NCBI GenBank assembly: GCA_014360395.1
Contig: JACIXM010000003.1
Coordinates: forward strand, 1 to 12,169
Direction: 5' to 3'
DNA: 12,169 bases
Origin: Actinotalea sp.
Lineage (GTDB): Bacteria; Actinomycetota; Actinomycetes; Actinomycetales; Cellulomonadaceae
Shown here: one piece after another, positions 6,690-12,169 of the stretch
How positions within the stretch are numbered: the stretch's first letter is position 1
How the letters are laid out: the number at the start of each line of letters is the position of its first letter
The notes under the pieces: model-generated
Database searches by the model: none
What the model was told of the DNA's origin: nothing
What the model saw: the letters and a program-made list of their open reading frames with translations, nothing else
Position numbers and translations under genes: made by a program

Positions 6690-8258
6690 ATGCCTCTGAG
6701 GTGGGTCCCGCGGTCCGTGGTCCGGCGCGTCGCCGGAGGTCCCCCGACCCTGCAGACCGGCCTGCGGTCCCGACCCGGGGAGCTCGAACCCGCGACGATC
6801 CACGCGGTGCTCGAGCTGGCGCTCCGCGTCGGCGAGGCGATGCTCTCCCTCGGCGCCGCCGCCGTCGACGTGACCCTGGCGATCCGCCGGGTCCTCAGGG
6901 CATTCGGCCTGCGGGGGGCCCAGGTGGACCTGACCTTCACGTCGATCACGGTCTCCTACGACCGCGGTGACGACGCCTACCCGCTGACCATGATGCGGAT
7001 CGTCGCCGAGCGGATCCCCGACTACGGGCGCCTGCAGGACGTCGTCGAGCTCGCCCGGGAGGTCGGCGACAGCACCGTCCCGCCGGAGGAGGCCCGGCTG
7101 CGCGTCGACGCCGCGCACGACCGGCTCGACGCGATCGTCTCCGCCCCGCAGACCTACCGGCGGTGGGTGGTGACCGCGGCGCTGTCGACCCTCGCCGGTG
7201 CCGTGGCGATCCTGCTGGGGGGCGGGCCCGCGGTGGCCCTCGTCGCCGCCGCCACGACCGCGGTCATCGACCGCGCCGTGTGGTTCCTCAGCCTGCGCGG
7301 CCTCCCGCCGTTCTTCCTCCAGGCCGCCGGCGCCGCGGTCGCCGCGCTGGTCGCCGTGGCGCTCTACATCGCTCGGCCCGTGCTGCCGTTCGACCCGGCG
7401 GTGCTGCCTCCGTCCCTCGTCGTGGCGTCCGGGATCGTCGTGCTGCTCGCCGGGCTGTCCCTCGTCGGGGCCGCCGAGGACGCGATCAGTGGCTTCCCCA
7501 TCACCGCCGGGGCCCGCGCCTTCGAGGTCTTCGTCCTGACCCTCGGCATCGTCGTCGGCATCGGGTTCGTCCTCGACGTGGCCCAGCGGCTCGGCGTACC
7601 GCTCGTGCTGCTGGACCCGCCGCAGAACACCAGCCCCCTCGCGGTGCAGGTGCTCGCCGCCGGGATCGTCGCGCTGGCCTGGGCCGTGGCCTCGTACGCG
7701 CGCCCTCGCGCCGTCGTCGTCGCGGCGGGTGTCGGCGGGATCTCCTGGGCGGTGCTCAGCGTCATGAGCTCGCTCGGCGTCGGCCCCGCGGTCGCGAGCG
7801 CGATCGCCGCCACCGTCGTCGGGTTCGTCAGCGAGTGGGCCTCCCCGCGCCTCAAGGTGCCGTCGATCGTCACCTCCGTGTGCGGCATCGTCCCCCTGCT
7901 GCCGGGGCTCGCGATCTACCGCGGCCTGTTCGACCTGGTGGACCGCAGCAGCGACATCGGCGTGGTGCCGGGACTCGCCGGGCTGTTCGGCGCCCTCATG
8001 ATCGGCCTGGGCATCGCCGCCGGTGTCACCCTCGGGGAGTTCCTCGGAGCACCCCTGCGCCTCGGCACGCGGGGTGGGGGGCGCTCGCGGTCCGCCACCG
8101 TCCGCGGTGTCACGGGCCGCGCGCCGCGGCAGCTCCTGCGCCGCTCGTCCCGGTTGGTCCCGCTGCCGGTCGCCCCCGGCACGGCCACCGGACGACGGGA
8201 CGGGACACCGGCGGACGCCGGGCGCACCGGTGACGCAGTCGTCGGCCAGCGCGACTGA
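6690..8258 (+). CDS. Threonine/serine exporter family membrane protein (ThrE-like)
   Basis: A 522-aa protein, close in size to Corynebacterium ThrE. That protein exports threonine and serine across the cytoplasmic membrane using the proton gradient. The N-terminal part (about 35-155) is the soluble ThrE/DUF1212 region: LRVGEAMLSLGAAAVDVTLAIRRVLRAFGL, then VDLTFTSITVSY. About ten hydrophobic segments follow from residue 157 to 445. The second half carries PSIVTSVCGIVPLLPGLAIYRG, typical of the C-terminal ThrE_2 domain, and ends with GLGIAAGVTLGEFLG. A basic, probably cytoplasmic tail of about 70 residues extends beyond the last helix. The start is the ATG at 6690, supported by the leaderless promoter. 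The transported substrate is inferred from family only; paralogues may carry other amino acids or peptides. Confidence 0.92.
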   Translation: MPLRWVPRSVVRRVAGGPPTLQTGLRSRPGELEPATIHAVLELALRVGEAMLSLGAAAVDVTLAIRRVLRAFGLRGAQVDLTFTSITVSYDRGDDAYPLTMMRIVAERIPDYGRLQDVVELAREVGDSTVPPEEARLRVDAAHDRLDAIVSAPQTYRRWVVTAALSTLAGAVAILLGGGPAVALVAAATTAVIDRAVWFLSLRGLPPFFLQAAGAAVAALVAVALYIARPVLPFDPAVLPPSLVVASGIVVLLAGLSLVGAAEDAISGFPITAGARAFEVFVLTLGIVVGIGFVLDVAQRLGVPLVLLDPPQNTSPLAVQVLAAGIVALAWAVASYARPRAVVVAAGVGGISWAVLSVMSSLGVGPAVASAIAATVVGFVSEWASPRLKVPSIVTSVCGIVPLLPGLAIYRGLFDLVDRSSDIGVVPGLAGLFGALMIGLGIAAGVTLGEFLGAPLRLGTRGGGRSRSATVRGVTGRAPRQLLRRSSRLVPLPVAPGTATGRRDGTPADAGRTGDAVVGQRD

Positions 8259-8287
8259 ACGCGCCGCCCTGCCGGACCGTTCACCGA

Positions 8288-8374
8288 CACGCCATCGACC
8301 CGGCGGAGTTCTCCTCCACCAACCCGGACGGGTGGCTGACCTTCGGGGCGGCGCCGCTCACGATCGTCGACTGA
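8288..8374 (+). pseudogene. 3' remnant of a lost coding sequence
   Basis: Frame 8288-8374 reads HAIDPAEFSSTNPDG, then WLTFGAAPLTIVD and a TGA at 8372-8374. All 28 sense codons have G or C in the third position and the composition is protein-like. The same frame upstream (8234-8287) loses this bias, with 12 of 18 codons, and contains no ATG or GTG start. The strong hairpin at 8397-8429 begins 22 nt after the stop, as expected behind a real gene. The best reading is the C-terminal 28 codons of a gene whose 5' part was deleted, perhaps when the exporter came to lie next to it. I do not recognise the parent family. Confidence 0.5.
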
Positions 8375-8396
8375 CGCCGGTCGGGACGGGACGGCG

Positions 8397-8429
8397 GGAG
8401 CCCCGCACCGTCAGGCGGTGCGGGGCTCC
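8397..8429. terminator. Strong bidirectional terminator hairpin
   Basis: GGAGCCCCGCACCG (8397-8410) and CGGTGCGGGGCTCC (8416-8429) form a perfect 14-bp stem with a 5-nt TCAGG loop. It ends 20 nt past the stop of the SGNH hydrolase (minus strand) and begins 22 nt past the stop of the fossil reading frame (plus strand). It therefore probably serves converging transcription from both sides. There is no T-tract, which is common in high-GC Actinobacteria. Confidence 0.85.
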
Positions 8430-8449
8430 TGTGCGGTCCGGTGCGGAGC

Positions 8450-9307
8450 TCAGGGCAGCGCGGTGACGACGTCCGCGAACGCGCCGGCGATCTTCGCGTG
8501 GCCGATCGCGTTCGGGTGCTTGCAGTCCGCGAAGTCACCCGCGACGAGCACTGACGTCTCCACCGTGACGGCCCCGAACTGGGCGGCGACCGCGCGGATC
8601 CGGGTGTTCAGCCCGGCGTCGAGGGTGCCGAACGGGCCGCCGGAACCGCCCTCGAGGACGAACTCGCCCAGCATTCCGAGCACCGGTGCCGGCACGCCGA
8701 TCTGCTCCGACAGACCGCAGTACGGCAGCGGGTTGAAGTACGCGGTCGTCAGGATGAGCACGTCGTCGCCCGCGGACGCTCGCAGCTGGGACAGGATCGC
8801 CGCGTAGTCCACCTCGAAGTCGTCGAGCACGGCGTCCGCCAGATCACCGCAGTCGCTCGGCGAGATCAGGCAGGGCGTCAGGGTCCCCCCGAGCGCCTCG
8901 TTGCCGCCGACCGTCAGGAGGATGACCTCGACGTCGTTGCGGGGGTTGCGGTCGTGGTTCCGCGCCGCCAGGAGCGCGACGGCCTGGTCCACCTGGTCGG
9001 CGGGCTCGAGCATGCTCTCCGCCGTTACGCCGGGCCGGCCCGGCAGCGCCGACCGCGCGAACGTCACGTACCGGAGGTTCTGGCACCCGGCCGGGACCGC
9101 CTTGCCGACGCCCGGGAGGCAGTCGATCTCCTCCTGCAGCGTGGGCACGAGCTGCGCGGCGTATCCGTTGGCGCGCCAGCCCGGAAGGTCCCTCTCGTTG
9201 TCGCCGGTCGACGGCACCGACTCCTGGCCCGCAGCGATGGAGTCGCCGAGGACGAGGTAGACGGGGAGTCCGGGCGGCGCCGACGGCGGGGCGGCGGCCC
9301 CCGTCAT
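8450..9307 (-). CDS. SGNH/GDSL-family hydrolase
   Basis: A 285-aa serine esterase/lipase-type hydrolase. Block I is YLVLGDSIAAG with the nucleophile Ser23. Block III is TVGGNEA with the oxyanion Asn136. Block V is DCKHPN with Asp261 and His264 completing the triad. Six cysteines (63, 75, 146, 153, 197, 262) suggest three disulfides, as in secreted actinobacterial lipases. Yet the predicted start, ATG at 9307, gives no signal peptide: it begins with a Pro/Ala linker-like stretch, MTGAAAPPSAPPG. A stop in the same frame at 9331-9329 excludes a longer start. No good Shine-Dalgarno precedes the ATG. The gene starts 21 bp after the stop of a secreted protein and may be translated by coupling to it. 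The strong hairpin at 8397-8429 ends the unit. Confidence 0.9.
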   Translation of the reverse strand: MTGAAAPPSAPPGLPVYLVLGDSIAAGQESVPSTGDNERDLPGWRANGYAAQLVPTLQEEIDCLPGVGKAVPAGCQNLRYVTFARSALPGRPGVTAESMLEPADQVDQAVALLAARNHDRNPRNDVEVILLTVGGNEALGGTLTPCLISPSDCGDLADAVLDDFEVDYAAILSQLRASAGDDVLILTTAYFNPLPYCGLSEQIGVPAPVLGMLGEFVLEGGSGGPFGTLDAGLNTRIRAVAAQFGAVTVETSVLVAGDFADCKHPNAIGHAKIAGAFADVVTALP

Positions 9308-9328
9308 CCGGTCCGGGCGCCGTGCCTG

Positions 9329-10000
9329 TCAGGCGTCGGTACCGCTCCCGAACCGCGCGCCCCCGCCACGACCTTGGAAGCCCGAGCCGTCGGCCGGCCC
9401 GTGCATCCGACCGTGCATCCCGCCGTGCCGCTCGCCGCCACCGAGGCCGCTCTCGACGCGCTCGGTCATCCGCTCGGTGAGCTCCGCCGTGCGCTCCTCC
9501 GCTTCCTCAGCGGTGAGCCGGCCGTCCGCGACGGCGTCGTCGATCCGCTCCTCGGCCGCGGCCACGAGCGCCGCGACGAGATCCTCCACCGCGACGCCCT
9601 GCTCCTCGGCGACGTCCGCGAGGGTCGAGCCGTCGGCCAGCGCAGCGCGCAGCTCGTCCGTCGTCAGGCCGAGCGCGTCGGCCGCCGCCGTCAGGGCGAC
9701 GCCCCGCTCACCGTGGCCGTGCCCACCGAACCCGCCGCGCGGCCCGAGCTGCTCCGCGAGCGTGGCCGCGACGGCATCGGCCTGCTCGGCGCTGATCGTG
9801 CCGTCCTGGACGCGGGCCTCGAGGCTCTCGCGGATCCGCTCCTGGTGCTGGGCCCGGAAGGTCCCGTCCGCGCTCTCCTGGACCGCGGTGTCGTCGTCGG
9901 CGGCCACCGCCGGCAGCACGGTCGTGCCGAGCGCGACGCCCGTCACGCCGACCAGGCCGACGGCACCCGCCGCCACCGCCCTTCTCAGTGCCGTCCTCAT
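9329..10000 (-). CDS. Secreted acidic helical protein with His/Met/Gly-rich tail
   Basis: A 223-aa protein with a signal peptide: MRTALRR, a hydrophobic core to about residue 30 and cleavage near AVA-AD (33/34). The mature part is Glu/Ala-rich and predicted helical. It has repeated helix-turn units: DGTISAEQADAVAATLAEQ (66-84), LGLTTDELRAALADGSTLADV followed by GVAVEDLVAAL (110-145), and DGRLTAEEAEERTAELTERM (159-178). A Gly/His segment (GGHGHGERG, 92-100) interrupts them, and the tail from 185 is Gly-rich with ERHGGMHGRMHG (190-201). The His/Met clusters could bind a metal; that is inference. I know similar repeat units from actinobacterial and firmicute secreted proteins of unknown function, but cannot name a family safely. 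The start is the ATG at 10000, with GAGAGGG at 10016-10010. It is divergent from the GH31 gene and 21 bp upstream of the SGNH hydrolase. Confidence 0.85.
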   Translation of the reverse strand: MRTALRRAVAAGAVGLVGVTGVALGTTVLPAVAADDDTAVQESADGTFRAQHQERIRESLEARVQDGTISAEQADAVAATLAEQLGPRGGFGGHGHGERGVALTAAADALGLTTDELRAALADGSTLADVAEEQGVAVEDLVAALVAAAEERIDDAVADGRLTAEEAEERTAELTERMTERVESGLGGGERHGGMHGRMHGPADGSGFQGRGGGARFGSGTDA

Positions 10001-10189
10001 GGAACTCGCCCCTCTCGTCGTGTCCCCCGCTGCGGCCCGGGTGCCGGCTCCTTCTGGTTCCACAGTGCTCCTGCGGGCTGGGAGGTGCCTGGGAGCCACC
10101 TGCCAGTTCGCTCCCGCGGCCTCGCGCCCCGCCACCGGGGGATGGCAAGGTCGACATCGACCCCGCCGCCCCCTCGGAGGACCAGCGCC
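10001..10189. other. 189-bp divergent promoter region
   Basis: This lies between the minus-strand secreted-protein gene and the plus-strand GH31 gene, so both promoters should be here. I find no convincing -10/-35 pair. The palindrome GGTCGACATCGACC (10149-10162, 6-bp arms around CA) lies 27 bp before the GTG start of GH31. It is a candidate operator for a sugar-responsive regulator, which is inference only. The Shine-Dalgarno GGAGG for GH31 is at 10176-10180. Confidence 0.4.
10149..10162. promoter_or_regulatory. Candidate operator palindrome upstream of GH31
   Basis: GGTCGA-CA-TCGACC is a perfect 6-bp inverted repeat with a 2-bp centre, located just upstream of the ribosome binding site. 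Its position would suit a repressor. The assignment rests on symmetry and position only. Confidence 0.3.
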
Positions 10190-12169
10190 GTGAAGCCGGA
10201 GTACCGCCTGCCCGCCCGCCCCGTCGCGCACCCGGACGCCGTCGTCGTCGGGGACCGGTGGCGCATCACGGTCCTGACCGAGGGCCTGGTGCGCGTCGAG
10301 TGGTCCGACGACGGACGCTTCGAGGACCGGCCCTCCACGTTCGCGATCCACCGTGAGCTGCCGGTGCCGGAGTACCGCGTGGTCGACCAGGGCACCCACG
10401 TGGAGGTCGAGACAGCCCGGTTCCGGCTCACGTACGACCAGGGGCCGTTCACCACGAGCGGCCTGAGCCTCGCCGTCCTCGGCGGCATCAGCAGCTACCA
10501 CTCGGTGTGGCGGTACGGGCAGGACCCCGGCGACATGGGCGGGCGCTTCGGCCAGAGCAAGGACAACCTCGGCGGCACCGCCCGCACCCTCGACGACATC
10601 GACGGCGCCCTCCCCCTCGAGCCCGGCGTCGTCTCCCGGCAGGGCTACGCGGTGCTGGACGACTCCTCGTCCTTCCTCTTCGACGACGACGGCTGGGTCG
10701 CCCCACGGGAGCCGGGGCGCCAGGACCTCTACCTCTTCGCCTACGGGCACGACTACGCCGACGCGCTGCGGGCCTTCTACGCCGTCAGCGGCCCCACCCC
10801 GGTGCTGCCCCGCTGGGCCCTGGGGAACTGGTGGAGCCGCTACCACCGCTACACCGCCGAGGGGTACCAGGCTCTCATCGAGCGATTCCGCGCCGAGGGC
10901 CTGCCGTTCTCGGTGAGCGTGATCGACATGGACTGGCACCTGGTGGAGATCGACCCCGAGCACGGCAGCGGCTGGACCGGCTACACGTGGAACCGCGAGC
11001 TCTTCCCGGACCCGGCGGCGTTCCTGACCTGGCTGCACGAGCACGGGCTGCGCGTCACGCTCAACGTCCACCCCGCCGACGGCGTCCGCGCGCACGAGGA
11101 CGCCTACACCGAGATGGCCCGCGCCCTCGGCAGAGATCCGGAGGCGGGCGACCCCATCGCGTTCGACGTGACCGACCGGGAGTTCCTCGCGGCGTACTTC
11201 GACGTGCTGCACCGTGAGCTGGAGCGGGACGGCGTGGACTTCTGGTGGATCGACTGGCAGTCCGGGCCGCACTCGAAGATCGCGGGCATCGACCCGCTGT
11301 GGATGCTCAACCACTTCCACTTCCTCGACAACGCCCGCGACGGCCGGCGCGGCCTGACGTTCTCCCGCTACGCCGGCCCGGGCAGCCACCGCTACCCCGT
11401 CGGGTTCTCCGGCGACACGGTCATCTCCTGGGACTCCCTGGCGTTCCAGCCGTACTTCACGGCGACCGCGAGCAACGTCGGCTACGGCTGGTAGAGCCAC
11501 GACATCGGGGGCCACTTCTACGGCACCAAGGACGACGAGCTCGCCACGCGCTGGGTCCAGCTCGGCTGCTTCTCGCCGATCCTGCGCCTGCACTCCGGCG
11601 CCAACCCGTTCATCACCAAGGAGCCGTGGACGTTCGCGCCCGACGCCCGCGACGTGCAGACGGCGTTCCTGCGGCTGCGCCACCGGCTGGTGCCGTACCT
11701 GCACACGATGAACCACCGGGCAGCCGACGGCGTGCCCCTGGTGCTGCCGATGTACTACGCGCACCCCGAGGTCGACCAGGCGTACGAGGTGCCGGACCAG
11801 TTCGCGTTCGGCACGGAGCTGCTCGTCGCCGCGGTGACACGGCCCGCCGACGACGCCTCGCTGCTCGCCCGCGCCGACGCCTGGCTGCCCGCGGGGACGT
11901 GGGTCGACGTGCTCACGGACGTCGCGTACGACGGCGACCGGCGCGTCGCGCTGCACCGGGACCTGCGGACCCTGCCGGTGCTGGCGCCCGCCGGCGCCCT
12001 CGTGCCGCTCGACGGCGCGGAGGTCCCGGCCAACGACCCGGTCAACCCCGACCACCTCGAGGTGCTGGTGGTCGCGGGGGCGGACGGCTCGTTCGACCTC
12101 CTGGAGGACGACGGCGGGACGGGCGAGCCGAGCCGGACGCCGCTGCGCTGGGAGCAGGGGTCGGGGCGG
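10190..12169 (+). pseudogene. GH31 alpha-glycosidase gene interrupted by an in-frame TAG (3' end beyond window)
   Basis: GTG at 10190 with GGAGG 9 nt upstream starts a glycoside hydrolase family 31 protein (retaining alpha-glucosidase/alpha-xylosidase type). Residues 1-200 form the N-terminal beta-sandwich; the catalytic barrel begins near LPRWALGNWWSRY (about 205-217). The nucleophile is Asp355 in FWWIDWQSG, and the acid/base is Asp409 in GFSGDTVISWD. Codon 435 (11492-11494) is TAG, directly after NVGYGW. The frame then continues without another stop through SHDIGGH, LHSGANPF and QFAFGTELLVAA to the window edge, 225 more codons. Homologues usually read GYGWWSHDIGG here, so TAG replaces a Trp codon (TGG), a one-base change. 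The 434-aa product keeps both catalytic Asp residues but loses the end of the barrel and the C-terminal beta domains, so it is probably inactive. A sequencing error or a very recent mutation are the alternatives; nothing else in the gene is decayed. Confidence 0.9.

Noticed and set aside
8954..10189. N-terminal extension of the GH31 frame
   Set aside because: It overlaps the real minus-strand genes and has shadow composition. The GTG at 10190 has a good Shine-Dalgarno and matches the usual GH31 N-terminus.
11492..11494. TAG as pyrrolysine or programmed recoding
   Set aside because: GH31 enzymes have Trp here, and nothing in the window (no suppressor tRNA or recoding element) supports recoding. 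Mutation or sequencing error is simpler.
10001..12055. Long open minus-strand frame opposite GH31, continuous with the secreted-protein gene
   Set aside because: It mirrors the GC3-biased GH31 coding strand; the translation is Val/Arg-rich with no domain, and the real gene starts at the ATG at 10000 with a signal peptide and ribosome binding site.

Overview
The window is very GC-rich. Third codon positions are almost all G or C, GTG and ATG starts both occur, and there is one probable leaderless promoter. The proteins resemble those of high-GC Actinobacteria, most likely a Cellulomonas-like member of the Micrococcales; that placement is an inference from composition and protein style, not a database match. 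I see no tRNA, rRNA, CRISPR array, transposase or integrase.

Layout from left to right: (1) 2-1576 (+), the 3' part of a gene for a protein with a long Pro/Ala/Thr-rich N-terminal region, a soluble alpha/beta-like domain and four membrane helices. It ends in an 18-bp tandem repeat. (2) On the minus strand, a probable transcription unit: a secreted alpha/beta hydrolase (5879-4221), then after a 133-bp gap a short-chain dehydrogenase (4087-3092) and a cytochrome P450 (3095-1635). The last two overlap by ATGA. The P450 converges on the first gene. (3) A 353-bp intergenic region with several small repeats. (4) On the plus strand, an unrecognised 129-aa protein (6233-6622) and a ThrE-type threonine/serine exporter (6690-8258) that probably has a leaderless promoter. 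(5) A short stretch holding what looks like the 3' fossil of a lost gene (8288-8374), followed by a strong 14-bp terminator hairpin. (6) On the minus strand, a small secreted acidic helical protein with a His/Met/Gly-rich tail (10000-9329), followed 21 bp later by an SGNH/GDSL hydrolase (9307-8450). (7) Divergent from these, on the plus strand, a GH31 alpha-glycosidase gene (10190 to the window edge). It is interrupted by an in-frame TAG exactly where the family has the second Trp of a GYGWWSHDIGG motif.

The genes do not form one obvious pathway. The SDR/P450 pair probably acts on a common small molecule (oxidation plus ketone/alcohol interconversion). The upstream secreted esterase-like hydrolase may or may not belong with it. 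GH31 would be carbohydrate catabolism.

I found no convincing new multi-gene system. The strongest observations are the amber codon in an otherwise intact GH31 gene, the 3' gene fossil before a terminator, the P450 whose I-helix lacks the usual Thr, and a six-cysteine SGNH hydrolase that has no signal peptide but lies in frame just behind a secreted protein.
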